Assembly: GCA_024691425.1 (NCBI GenBank)
Contig: JAILNQ010000056.1
Location: 31,969 to 95,968, forward strand
Length of the DNA: 64,000 nt
Source of the DNA: Lachnospiraceae bacterium
GTDB taxonomy: Bacteria > Bacillota > Clostridia > Lachnospirales > Lachnospiraceae
Direction: 5' to 3'
The translations under genes were made by a program, and so were the position numbers. Positions 9,436 to 18,296 of this stretch are shown in pieces; position 1 is the first letter of the stretch; each line of letters starts with the position of its first letter. The notes under the pieces are model-generated. The model was not told the DNA's origin, searched no databases, and saw only the letters and a list, made by a program, of their open reading frames with translations.

Positions 9436-10750
9436 TGTTCGCACTATCGCGTATAATGCACTTCTTATGGTTGAGGACGGCCGTGCGGCGAATTCGCTCG
9501 CTTCGGACGTCCTCGACAAATATTCATATCTTGATGGAGTTGACAGAGCGTTCCTGAAAAGGCTTATCGAGGGAACGATCGAGAGAAGGATATCGATAGA
9601 TTATATTCTTGATCAGTACAGCAAGGTTCCGGCCGCGAAAATGAAGAAAATGGTCAGGACTCTTCTTCGTCTTGGCACGTATCAGCTGATCTACATGGAC
9701 GCTGTAGCGGATCACGCCGCAGTCAGCGAGACCGTGAAGATCGCGAAGAAGACGAAAGTGCGGGCCCTGTCAGGATACATAAATGCGGTGCTCCGCAAGA
9801 TTTCTGCCGAAAGAGATAATATCGTCTGGCCGTCAGAAAACGATCCGGTAAAATACCTTTCGGTTAAGTACTCATGTCCCGAGTGGATAGTAGATAAGCT
9901 CATAAATGAGCAGGGGCGAGAAAATGCTTTAACCGTTCTTGAACTGTCGGTAAGCGTAAGACCTGTTGCGGCAAGAGTGAACATATCAAAGGGTACGGCA
10001 GAAGAAGCGCTCGGGCTATGCCACGGACGGCCGTCCGAAGTAATGGAAAATGCCATAGTGCTGACTGAGTATGATAATATCGCTGATATTCCGGCCGTTA
10101 AGGAAGGAAGGATCTGCGTGCAGGATATAAGCTCCATGCTCGTATGCGCCCTTGCCGGAATAAAGAAAGATCACACGGTGCTCGATGTGTGCGCATCCCC
10201 TGGCGGAAAGACGGTTCATGCGGCGGATCTTGCCGCAAGCGGAAAAGTCATTGCATGCGATGTTTCGCAAAAGAAGATCGACAGGATCCGGGAGAATGCC
10301 GACAGGTGCGGATTTTCGAACATAGAGACAAGAATATGCGATTCATCGGTATTTTCTGATAGCTTTGCTGAGTATGCGGACGTTGTGATCGCGGATGTTC
10401 CATGCTCCGGGCTCGGAGTCATGGGCAGGAAGAACGATATAAAGTACAATCTGACACAAAGCTCGATCGATGATCTTGTCGTGCTTCAGAGAAAGATACT
10501 TGAAAATGCCTCGCGGTATGTTAAACCCGGAGGGATTCTGATGTTCTCGACATGCACGGTGTCTTTGACCGAAAATCAGGAGAACATGCGGTTTCTTACC
10601 GAGGAGTGCGGCCTATGTCCTGTTGATTTTTATGATGAGCTGCCCCTAAAGCTTAAAGATGATTCTGCCAGAAGCGGGTATATTCAGCTTTATGGCGATG
10701 GCGGCGCAACGGACGGATTTTTCATCGGAAAGCTGGTGAAAAGAACATGA
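9428..10750 (+). CDS. rsmB: 16S rRNA (cytosine-967-C5) methyltransferase RsmB
   Basis: Methylates C967 of 16S rRNA. The 440-residue product has an N-terminal NusB-like RNA-binding domain (about 1-130) and a C-terminal SAM methyltransferase fold with CASPGGKT, ADVPCSGLG and FSTCTVS, the last two carrying the two cysteines used in catalysis. The GTG at 9428 is chosen because GGAGG lies 11 bases upstream; an in-frame GTG at 9410 is also possible. The gene overlaps the metallopeptidase end and its own stop overlaps the rlmN start (ATGA). Confidence 0.93.
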   Translation: MTDVRTIAYNALLMVEDGRAANSLASDVLDKYSYLDGVDRAFLKRLIEGTIERRISIDYILDQYSKVPAAKMKKMVRTLLRLGTYQLIYMDAVADHAAVSETVKIAKKTKVRALSGYINAVLRKISAERDNIVWPSENDPVKYLSVKYSCPEWIVDKLINEQGRENALTVLELSVSVRPVAARVNISKGTAEEALGLCHGRPSEVMENAIVLTEYDNIADIPAVKEGRICVQDISSMLVCALAGIKKDHTVLDVCASPGGKTVHAADLAASGKVIACDVSQKKIDRIRENADRCGFSNIETRICDSSVFSDSFAEYADVVIADVPCSGLGVMGRKNDIKYNLTQSSIDDLVVLQRKILENASRYVKPGGILMFSTCTVSLTENQENMRFLTEECGLCPVDFYDELPLKLKDDSARSGYIQLYGDGGATDGFFIGKLVKRT

Positions 10751-11802
10751 AACCTGACATCAGATCATGCACATATGATGAGCTTGCCGGATGGATAACC
10801 TCGATCGGTGAAAAGCCGTACAGGGCCGGCCAGATATTCGGATGGCTTCACGCAAAGAAAGTGCCGGACATAGAATCCATGACGGACATTTCAAAGGATC
10901 TGCGCCGTAAGATAGCCGATCAGTGGATGATACATGAGGTCACGCCAGTAAAAGTGCTCGTATCCAAGGCGGACGGAACGCGCAAATATCTGCACAAGCT
11001 CAGCGACGGCAACATAATCGAGACGGTGCTTCTTAAATACGATTACGGAAACAGTGTCTGCATCAGTTCCCAGGTCGGATGCCGAATGGGATGCAGGTTC
11101 TGTGCGTCAACGATCGACGGGCTTGTAAGAGGGCTTCTGCCGGGAGAGATGGCCGCACAGGTTTATTCGGTTGAAAAGGATATCGGGGAGAGAGTAAGTC
11201 ACATAGTCGTCATGGGCAGCGGCGAGCCGCTCGATAATTACGATAATTTCACGGATTTTCTTGATATCATCACGGACAGCAGGGGAGCAGACATAAGCGG
11301 ACGGAACATCACGGCCAGCACATGCGGAATCGTGCCGAAGATCCGGGAGCTTGCCGACAGGAAATATACGCTTACGCTCGCGCTTTCGCTCCATGCGGTA
11401 ACTGACGGGAAAAGAAGGCAGATCATGCCTATAGCCGCGAAATATCCGCTCGATGAGGTGCTTTCGGCATGCAGATACTACCGGGATGTCACGGGACGGA
11501 GAATAACGCTTGAATACAGCCTTATAGACGGCTTTAATGACGGCGATGAGGACGCTCGCGGACTGATCCGGATAGCAGGCGGACTCGGTGCCCATGTAAA
11601 CCTTATTCCGGTTAATCCGATAGAGGAGAGAAAATACCGCGCCACAAGCGGAAAAACCGCCTTTGCGCTCAAAAATAAACTTGAAAAAAACAGGATAAAT
11701 GTTACTATAAGAAGGGAAATGGGGCGCGATATAAGCGGTGCCTGCGGGCAGCTGCGGCGCAGCTTCATAAGTGATGACGGTTCAGGAGACCACAATGTTT
11801 AA
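10747..11802 (+). CDS. rlmN: 23S rRNA (adenine-2503-C2) methyltransferase RlmN
   Basis: A radical SAM enzyme that methylates A2503 of 23S rRNA and A37 of some tRNAs. The 351 residues contain the CxxxCxxC iron-sulfur motif as CRMGCRFC (about 112-119), the VVMGSGEPLDN element, and the C-terminal region ending in GRDISGACGQL, whose cysteine is the methyl-carrying residue in the family. Start overlaps the rsmB stop; the end overlaps the prpC start by eight bases. Confidence 0.96.
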   Translation: MKPDIRSCTYDELAGWITSIGEKPYRAGQIFGWLHAKKVPDIESMTDISKDLRRKIADQWMIHEVTPVKVLVSKADGTRKYLHKLSDGNIIETVLLKYDYGNSVCISSQVGCRMGCRFCASTIDGLVRGLLPGEMAAQVYSVEKDIGERVSHIVVMGSGEPLDNYDNFTDFLDIITDSRGADISGRNITASTCGIVPKIRELADRKYTLTLALSLHAVTDGKRRQIMPIAAKYPLDEVLSACRYYRDVTGRRITLEYSLIDGFNDGDEDARGLIRIAGGLGAHVNLIPVNPIEERKYRATSGKTAFALKNKLEKNRINVTIRREMGRDISGACGQLRRSFISDDGSGDHNV

Positions 11803-12529
11803 AACCTATTCAATGACAGATATCGGAAGAAAGAGGAAACTCAATCAGGATACTGTCTATTCATGCGAACATCCTCTCGGAAATCTGAATAATCTTTTCA
11901 TCGTCGCCGACGGGATGGGAGGACATAAGGCCGGTGATTATGCTTCTGCATATACGGTAAAGGCAATAGAGCGCGAGGTCGAGGTGTGCGAGGACAAGTC
12001 GCCGGTAAAGATACTCCGCGAGGCCATTACAGTTGCGAACATGGAAATATATGAGAAGGCAGGCAGCGAAGCTGATTTTGCCGGAATGGGTACTACTGTT
12101 GTTGCAGCTACCATTTCGGATGATACGCTCTATGTCGCGAATGTCGGCGACAGCCGTCTGTATCTTATCGATAAGTCGATCACGCAGATCACGAAGGATC
12201 ATTCCCTCGTGGCTGAACTTGTGCGCAAAGGCTCGCTTGATGAAAGCCAGGCGAAAGCCCATCCTGACAAGAATATCATCACAAGGGCTATAGGAGCCGC
12301 ACCTAAGGTTGAAATCGATTTCTTTGAGGTTGAGCTCAGTGTCGGCGACATCATACTGATGTGTACTGACGGGCTTACGAATATGGTTGACGATGACGAG
12401 ATACTCCGCATCGTCCGTACAGGCATGGATGTTGCGGATATTGCGGAAAACCTTATCAAGATGGCCAACCACAACGGCGGGAAGGATAATATAGGGGTTG
12501 TTATCATTGAGGCCGTGGAGGAGAGATAA
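11795..12529 (+). CDS. prpC: PP2C-type Ser/Thr phosphatase (PrpC/Stp)
   Basis: A metal-dependent protein phosphatase of 244 residues that reverses the phosphorylation made by the PASTA kinase encoded next. PP2C metal-site motifs VADGMGGH, NVGDSRLYL and CTDGLTN are all present. The ATG at 11795 has a CAGGAGA site seven bases upstream, better than the in-frame codons at 11771 or 11774. The rlmN-prpC-prkC-rsgA-rpe order is the classical Firmicutes arrangement, so phosphatase and kinase are probably co-expressed. Confidence 0.94.
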   Translation: MFKTYSMTDIGRKRKLNQDTVYSCEHPLGNLNNLFIVADGMGGHKAGDYASAYTVKAIEREVEVCEDKSPVKILREAITVANMEIYEKAGSEADFAGMGTTVVAATISDDTLYVANVGDSRLYLIDKSITQITKDHSLVAELVRKGSLDESQAKAHPDKNIITRAIGAAPKVEIDFFEVELSVGDIILMCTDGLTNMVDDDEILRIVRTGMDVADIAENLIKMANHNGGKDNIGVVIIEAVEER

Positions 12530-14791
12530 ATGCTTGAGTTCGGAACATTTTTAGGGGATAGATACGAAATACTCGAATTGATAGGCAGCGGCGGAATGGC
12601 CGATGTCTATAAAGCGAAGTGCCATAAACTCAACAGATTCGTTGCGATCAAAGTATTAAAGCCGGAGTTTTCTTCAGACTCGGGTTTCGTATCAAAGTTC
12701 AAAGCGGAAGCGCAGGCCGCGGCAGGTCTCATGCATCCGAACATCGTCAATGTCTATGACGTCGGCGAAGAGCGCAGGATGTATTATTTTGTAATGGAGC
12801 TTGTCGAAGGCATAACCTTAAAGCACTACATCGAAAAGAAGATCAGGCTTACCGCGAAGGAAGCCGTCAGCATTGCGATCCAGGTTTCGATGGGTATTGA
12901 GGCTGCGCACAACAACGGTATCATCCACCGCGACATCAAACCGCAGAACATCATCATTTCCAAGGAAGGAAAAGTCAAAGTCGCTGATTTCGGTATCGCT
13001 AAAGCAGCAACAAGCAATACCGTTACTTCGCATGCGATGGGATCTGTGCATTATACGTCTCCGGAGCAGGCCAGAGGTGGATATTCCGATGCCAAGAGCG
13101 ACATTTATTCGATAGGTATCACACTGTTTGAAATGATAACAGGGCATGTGCCGTTTGACGGTGAGACAACTGTAGCCGTCGCGATCAAACATATACAGGA
13201 GGAGATGCCTTCTCCGAGAGTGTATGTACCCGACGTTCCGATAAGCGTTGAGCAGATAATTGCAAAGTGCTGTCAGAAAAATCCCGACAGAAGGTACGCG
13301 AATGTCGGACAGCTTATCCGCGATCTGAAGCATTCACTGACGAACCCTGATGAGGAGTTCGTCGTGTTCAATGAACCCGCTTCAGAAGGCGGCACTAAGA
13401 ACATATCCGAATCCGAGAAGATGCAGATCAGGAAGCAGACATCCGCTCCGATCCCAGCCATCGCAGAGGAGAACATCGCACCGCCGAGAAAGCCGGCACA
13501 GTATGAGAACGATATGGAACCTGGATTAGATGACGATGATGACTTTGAGGATGTGTTCGGGATCAGTAACAAGAAGCAGCCGAAGGCTGAGCGCAGCGCG
13601 CCCGCAAGAGAGCCTTCGAAGAAGAGAGAATCAAGAGATCCGAGGGACGCAAGGGATGTAAAACAAAAGAGCAGAAAGGGCGATCCTCCCGCAAAGAAAC
13701 AGAATTCTTACAGAGTCAGGGAAGACGATTATTATGATGATGACGGTCTCGATGATGATGTTGATCCTAAGATGGAAAAGGCCGTCACGATACTGCTCGT
13801 TGTTGCCGCGATCATAATAACGATAATCGCTATTGTAGTTATAGGTAAAGTGTTCGGTATGTTCTCCGGCTCATCAGGCGATGATGAAGAAGAGCTTAAG
13901 ATCGAGACCTCGGCAGGAACAACGATAGTACCGAATGTCGTCGGAATGAGCGTGGCAGAGGCAAGTGATGCTCTAACAAAGGCAGGGCTCACGGCGAAGG
14001 CCACTTACAGCGAGTCTACCGAATATGACAAGGATTACATAGTATCTCAGGATATAGCAGGAAATACCGAGGTTGAAAGCGGCACGGTCCTCAATCTTGT
14101 TGTTTCGTCCGGTAAAGTTGTTGGAGTTACGGTTCCGGATGTCGTAGGCTATACAGAAGCAGAGGCAAAGGTGATGCTCGATAATGAGGGCTTTGCGATG
14201 CAGAAACAGCTTCAGGAGAGCGACAGCGTTGAAAAGGGTATGGTAATATCCCAGAATCCTCTCGGAGCCACGACTGCGGCGAAGGGAAGCCAGGTTACCG
14301 TTGTCATCAGTTCCGGAAAGAACATCGAGCAGATAACGATGCCTGATCTTGTCGGAAAGACCGAAGAAGAGGCAAAGGTTCTCATAGACGAGGAAGGACT
14401 TTCGATAGGGACTGTCGCAGAAGAGGATTCAGATACAGTCGATAAAGGAAAAGTCATTTCTCAGGCACCCGCGGCCGGCGGAATGGTCGACAAGGGAACG
14501 GCCGTTGACCTCAAGGTCAGCCTCGGGAAGAAGATAAAAACATATTCCTGCTCTGTTGATGTCGGCTCACCCGCTAACTTCATGGAAGGGTCCGAGGCAG
14601 TGATCGTGCTTATGAGCCCGGCCGGCGAAGAACTCGGAAGATTTTCAACGACGACATTCCCGTATACTGTTTCAAAGAGCGGGATAAGCGATATTTCAGC
14701 AGGAATTGTTACGATAACGTATCTGTCCGCGGAAGGCACGTGGGAGACCACTAATCCTGTTGCGGTAACGTTCACGGAAGAAGCTGAATAA
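12530..14791 (+). CDS. prkC: PASTA-domain Ser/Thr protein kinase (PrkC/PknB)
   Basis: A 753-residue transmembrane kinase that senses muropeptides or lipid II and controls cell-wall synthesis and growth. The kinase domain (about 1-275) has GSGGMADVY, VAIKVLK, HRDIKPQN and DFGIAKA, all intact. A long charged linker (about 280-412) rich in Asp, Lys and Arg leads to one membrane span (about 416-443). Three PASTA repeats follow (starting near 464, 534 and 603, with PNVVG, PDVVG and PDLVG), then a beta-rich C-terminal extension of about 85 residues. The start codon follows the prpC stop directly with GGAGGAGAG upstream; its stop overlaps the rsgA start. Confidence 0.95.
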   Translation: MLEFGTFLGDRYEILELIGSGGMADVYKAKCHKLNRFVAIKVLKPEFSSDSGFVSKFKAEAQAAAGLMHPNIVNVYDVGEERRMYYFVMELVEGITLKHYIEKKIRLTAKEAVSIAIQVSMGIEAAHNNGIIHRDIKPQNIIISKEGKVKVADFGIAKAATSNTVTSHAMGSVHYTSPEQARGGYSDAKSDIYSIGITLFEMITGHVPFDGETTVAVAIKHIQEEMPSPRVYVPDVPISVEQIIAKCCQKNPDRRYANVGQLIRDLKHSLTNPDEEFVVFNEPASEGGTKNISESEKMQIRKQTSAPIPAIAEENIAPPRKPAQYENDMEPGLDDDDDFEDVFGISNKKQPKAERSAPAREPSKKRESRDPRDARDVKQKSRKGDPPAKKQNSYRVREDDYYDDDGLDDDVDPKMEKAVTILLVVAAIIITIIAIVVIGKVFGMFSGSSGDDEEELKIETSAGTTIVPNVVGMSVAEASDALTKAGLTAKATYSESTEYDKDYIVSQDIAGNTEVESGTVLNLVVSSGKVVGVTVPDVVGYTEAEAKVMLDNEGFAMQKQLQESDSVEKGMVISQNPLGATTAAKGSQVTVVISSGKNIEQITMPDLVGKTEEEAKVLIDEEGLSIGTVAEEDSDTVDKGKVISQAPAAGGMVDKGTAVDLKVSLGKKIKTYSCSVDVGSPANFMEGSEAVIVLMSPAGEELGRFSTTTFPYTVSKSGISDISAGIVTITYLSAEGTWETTNPVAVTFTEEAE

Positions 14792-15663
14792 TGCATGGAC
14801 GTATCATAAAAGGTGTCGGAGGATTCTATTATGTTCATACCGACAGAGGAATATACACCTGCCATGCAAAGGGCCTGTTGAGACTTGACGGCAGAAGGCC
14901 GCTTGTAGGCGATATAGTTGATATCGATATAGTTCCCGATGAGGAGATGGTTGCGAATATCTCCGGGATACATGAGCGAAAGAACACCCTGATCCGGCCT
15001 AATGTCGCGAATGTAGACCAGACACTCATCATCTTCTCGCTCGTAAGGCCTGAACCTAATTTCGTCACATGCGATAAAATGATACTCCAGTACCTGACTC
15101 AGGATATCGAGGTGCTGCTGTGTTTCAACAAGGAAGACCTTGCGGACGACAATCTGGCCGAGTCCGTGGCAGATGATTACAGGAACTGCGGATGCCGCCT
15201 GTTCGTTACGAGCGCTAAAGAAAAAGAGGGAATTACAGAACTATCGCAAGCACTTACCGGCAGAACGACGGTTGTTTCGGGACCTTCCGGAGTCGGAAAA
15301 TCATCGCTTATAAACTGCCTTACAGGGAATGATTCGGCGGCTACCGGCGAGATATCCGAAAAGCTTGCAAGAGGAAAGCATACTACAAGGCATTCCGAGA
15401 TCATTCCGATAATGGAAAATACATACATAATTGACACGCCGGGATTCGGTTCCTTTGATCTTTTCGATATAAAACCGGAAGATCTGACGGACTATTACGA
15501 GGAGTTTCGAGACGCTGCGGCGTGTCGTTTTATGCCATGCTCACATACGCATGAACCGGGATGCGCCATCAAAGAGGCGGTAGCAGCCGGCAGCATTTCA
15601 AAAAGAAGATACGATAACTATGTGTACATTTACGATGAGCTGAACAGGATGAGGAGGCACTGA
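14791..15663 (+). CDS. rsgA: Ribosome small-subunit GTPase RsgA
   Basis: A circularly permuted GTPase that checks late 30S assembly. The 290 residues show the permuted motif order: G4 (FNKEDL) and G5 (TSAKE) first, then G1 GPSGVGKSSL and G3 DTPGFG. The C-terminal zinc knuckle is visible as Cys-x4-Cys-His with a further His and Cys (RFMPCSHTHEPGC). The N-terminal OB fold occupies about residues 1-65. Start overlaps the prkC stop by one base; rpe follows one base after its stop. Confidence 0.96.
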   Translation: MHGRIIKGVGGFYYVHTDRGIYTCHAKGLLRLDGRRPLVGDIVDIDIVPDEEMVANISGIHERKNTLIRPNVANVDQTLIIFSLVRPEPNFVTCDKMILQYLTQDIEVLLCFNKEDLADDNLAESVADDYRNCGCRLFVTSAKEKEGITELSQALTGRTTVVSGPSGVGKSSLINCLTGNDSAATGEISEKLARGKHTTRHSEIIPIMENTYIIDTPGFGSFDLFDIKPEDLTDYYEEFRDAAACRFMPCSHTHEPGCAIKEAVAAGSISKRRYDNYVYIYDELNRMRRH

Positions 15664-15664
15664 A

Positions 15665-16330
15665 ATGATCATCTTATCACCTTCAATACTTGCCGCGGAC
15701 TTTACGATCCTCGGGGAGCAGATGAAGAAGGCTGAGGCCGGAGGCAATGAATACTTTCACTTTGACGTTATGGACGGGATGTTCGTTCCGAACATTTCCT
15801 TCGGGCTGCCGGTGCTTTCGTCTTTAAGAAAAGCAACCGAGAAAGTGCTCGATGTCCATCTTATGATCGAGGCTCCTGAAAGATATGTTGACAGATTCAT
15901 CGATGCAGGTGCCGATATCATTACGGTCCATCAGGAAGCATGCGTTCCTCTTGTTGAAACGCTGGAGAAGATACACAAAAGAGGGAAGCGTGCAGGGATT
16001 GCAGTAAAGCCGCATACAGGAGTCGGTGCGCTTGAACCGTATCTCCATCTTGCGGATATGTTCCTCATCATGACCGTGGAGCCGGGATTCGGCGGACAGA
16101 AATACATGGAAATGTGCACTGACAAGATCAGGACGCTCCGGGGTATGCTGAATGAAAAGGGACTTGATGCCGACATTCAGGTCGATGGAGGCATTACACG
16201 TGAAAATGTCAGAACCGTTCTTGATGCGGGAGCGAACGTCATAGTAATGGGCTCTTCCGTGTTCGGCGGAGACATTACGGACAATTCGGCATATTTTACG
16301 CGCCTTTTTTCGGAGTATGACAATAAGTAA
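15665..16330 (+). CDS. rpe: Ribulose-phosphate 3-epimerase
   Basis: Interconverts ribulose 5-phosphate and xylulose 5-phosphate in the pentose phosphate pathway. The 221-residue TIM barrel shows the N-terminal SPSILAADF, the HFDVMDG metal-site segment, DVHLMIE, VEPGFGGQ and the phosphate-binding VMGSSVFG. It closes the housekeeping cluster. In Bacillus subtilis the next gene is a thiamine pyrophosphokinase gene; here the next gene is a UbiA-family gene instead. Confidence 0.97.
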   Translation: MIILSPSILAADFTILGEQMKKAEAGGNEYFHFDVMDGMFVPNISFGLPVLSSLRKATEKVLDVHLMIEAPERYVDRFIDAGADIITVHQEACVPLVETLEKIHKRGKRAGIAVKPHTGVGALEPYLHLADMFLIMTVEPGFGGQKYMEMCTDKIRTLRGMLNEKGLDADIQVDGGITRENVRTVLDAGANVIVMGSSVFGGDITDNSAYFTRLFSEYDNK

Positions 16331-16355
16331 GGGGATTTAAAAAGGGAGAGGTTCT

Positions 16356-17282
16356 ATGAAAAACTATATCAAGATAGCCCGTCCGGATCACTGGGTTAAA
16401 AACGTATTTATCATGCCCGGAATCGCGATAGCGATTCTGCTGACTGATTTTACGTTCTCGGGCGGCATGATCGTTAAGTTCATTATCGGTTTTATGGCAA
16501 CATGCTTCATAGCCTCAGCGAATTATGTCATAAACGAATGGCTTGATGCCGAGTTCGACAAGTATCATCCGACCAAGAAGAACAGACCGGTTGTATCCGA
16601 GAACATGAAGCTATCACTCGTTCTTACGGAATATGCGGTGCTGATCGCAGCAGGGCTTATCCTGTCATATTTTGTCTGTATGCCTTTCATGTACATGGAG
16701 ATATGGCTCCTTATTATGGGTGTTCTTTATAACGTGAAGCCGATCAGGACGAAGGACATACCTTATCTTGATGTTCTTTCAGAATCGATAAACAATATGA
16801 TACGGCTGCTGCTCGGATGGTTCATAATAACGCAGGAGTTTCAGCCTCCTATAAGCATACTTATCGGATACTGGTTTGCAGGCGCATTCTTAATGGCTAC
16901 GAAACGGTTTGCTGAATACAGGATGATAGGAGACCCTTCGGTAGCCGGTCTGTACAGAAAGAGCTTCGCGCATTATTCGGAAACGAGTCTTCTCGTATCA
17001 TCATTCTTTTATGCTATGTGCGCAACGTTTTTCATCGGCGTGTTCATGATAAAATACAGGATGGAATACATCATCGCGATGCCGTTCGTCTTCGGGCTTT
17101 TCTGCTTCTATCTCTACATAGCGTTCAAGCCTGATTCGGCCGTACAGAAGCCGGAGAAGCTCTATAAGGAAAAATCGCTCCTCATATACATCGCAGTCCT
17201 TACGGTCATTCTGCTCGCACTGACGTTCATTGATATACCGATGCCTTCATACTGGGTAAACCCGACACTGTTCGGAGTGTGA
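16356..17282 (+). CDS. UbiA-family prenyltransferase, DPPR-synthase-like
   Basis: A polytopic membrane enzyme of 308 residues. The N-terminal ARPDHWVKN and the metal/diphosphate-binding motif NEWLDAEFDKYHPTKKNRPV match the subgroup that joins phosphoribosyl diphosphate to polyprenyl phosphate (decaprenyl-phosphate phosphoribosyltransferase) more than quinone-type UbiA enzymes. The second Asp-rich region is seen as IPYLDVLSESIN. I infer synthesis of polyprenyl-phosphate ribose 5-phosphate, a lipid-linked pentose donor. A strong GGGAGAGG site precedes the ATG, and the stop overlaps the next gene, a HAD phosphatase. Membership of UbiA is firm; the substrate is inference. Confidence 0.85.
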   Translation: MKNYIKIARPDHWVKNVFIMPGIAIAILLTDFTFSGGMIVKFIIGFMATCFIASANYVINEWLDAEFDKYHPTKKNRPVVSENMKLSLVLTEYAVLIAAGLILSYFVCMPFMYMEIWLLIMGVLYNVKPIRTKDIPYLDVLSESINNMIRLLLGWFIITQEFQPPISILIGYWFAGAFLMATKRFAEYRMIGDPSVAGLYRKSFAHYSETSLLVSSFFYAMCATFFIGVFMIKYRMEYIIAMPFVFGLFCFYLYIAFKPDSAVQKPEKLYKEKSLLIYIAVLTVILLALTFIDIPMPSYWVNPTLFGV

Positions 17283-17923
17283 TGATGAGAAGAGCTTTAA
17301 GCGGCTATAGCATATATGTTTTTGATGTTGACGGGACGCTTTACGATCAGCCGAAGCTACGGACGATCATGGCTATACGGCTGATGATGCATTATCTTCT
17401 TCATCCCTTTTCGGCAAAGGAGCTTTTCGCTCTTTCGCATTTCAGGAAAGTAAAGGACGGATGGACAGAAAATTCATCGGAAGATGATATCATCAAAAAG
17501 ACTGCAGAAGATATGAACATGCCTGCCGACAAGGTTAAGAGCACGGTCAGAAAATGGATATATGATGAACCGCTTCTGGTCATATCAAGAACAAAGGATA
17601 CAAAGCTTATCACATGGATGAATAAGCTGAGAGCCGACGGAAAGAAAGTCGTTACCCTTTCCGATTATCCTTCGGAGGATAAGCTTGAAGCATTAGGAGT
17701 TACAGCTGACAGACAGTACTCACCGGATGATGAGCGCATTGATGAACTGAAGCCGTCGCCTAAGGGACTTAAGGTGATAATGGAAGATTACAGCGCAGAC
17801 CCCGCAGAGGTTCTTATGATAGGGGACCGTATGGAAAAGGACGGAAAGTGCGCCGAGGGCGCATCTGTTGATTTTCTCATTCTTGAAAGGAAGGTCAGCA
17901 GGAGGAAGAGTTATGAAGAATAA
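17282..17923 (+). CDS. HAD-family phosphatase coupled to the UbiA gene
   Basis: A 213-residue HAD hydrolase with the nucleophile motif DVDGTLYD near the N-terminus, a helical cap, the Ser/Thr motif LSDYPS, a Lys at PSPKG and the acidic motif MIGDRMEKDG. All four catalytic motifs are present. Its start overlaps the UbiA stop (TGATG), implying coupled translation. In known DPPR pathways a phosphatase must remove the 5-phosphate from polyprenyl-phosphate phosphoribose, and HAD/UbiA partnership is common in bacteria, so that role is likely but unproven. ATG 17282 or 17285 could be the start. Confidence 0.85.
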   Translation: MMRRALSGYSIYVFDVDGTLYDQPKLRTIMAIRLMMHYLLHPFSAKELFALSHFRKVKDGWTENSSEDDIIKKTAEDMNMPADKVKSTVRKWIYDEPLLVISRTKDTKLITWMNKLRADGKKVVTLSDYPSEDKLEALGVTADRQYSPDDERIDELKPSPKGLKVIMEDYSADPAEVLMIGDRMEKDGKCAEGASVDFLILERKVSRRKSYEE

Positions 17924-18296
17924 CATCAAGTACATGCTGATACTGCATCTTTTTCTGGCCATTTATTCGCTTACGGGAGTGGCATCGAAGTATGCCGCCG
18001 GTGAGGAGTTTCTGTCATTCCGGTTCATTCTGTTCTATGGGATAGTTCTTTTCGGACTTTTTCTTTATGCATGCGCGTGGCAGCAGATAATAAAGCATAT
18101 GCCGCTCATAAGCGCATACGCGAACAGGGGCGTGACGGTCATCTGGGGAATAATCTGGGGATACTTTCTTTTTGATGAGGCGGTCACCGTACGGAAGATA
18201 ATAGGAGCCGCCATAATAATCGGCGGGATAGTTGCTATAGTTACCGCCGATGCGGCAGAGGAAGAAAAGGCAAAAGAGGCTGGAAATGAAGAGTGA
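17913..18296 (+). CDS. Small EamA/SMR-like membrane protein
   Basis: A 127-residue protein with four predicted membrane helices and an EamA-like pattern near its end (GVTVIWGIIWGYFLFDEAVT, then a final hydrophobic helix and a charged tail). Proteins of this size work as dimers; relatives such as ArnE/ArnF flip lipid-linked sugars across the membrane. The ATG at 17913 has GGAGGAAGAG five bases upstream and is clearly better than the open frame from 17868. It overlaps the HAD gene by 11 bases. A flippase role in this cluster is inferred from context only. Confidence 0.75.
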   Translation: MKNNIKYMLILHLFLAIYSLTGVASKYAAGEEFLSFRFILFYGIVLFGLFLYACAWQQIIKHMPLISAYANRGVTVIWGIIWGYFLFDEAVTVRKIIGAAIIIGGIVAIVTADAAEEEKAKEAGNEE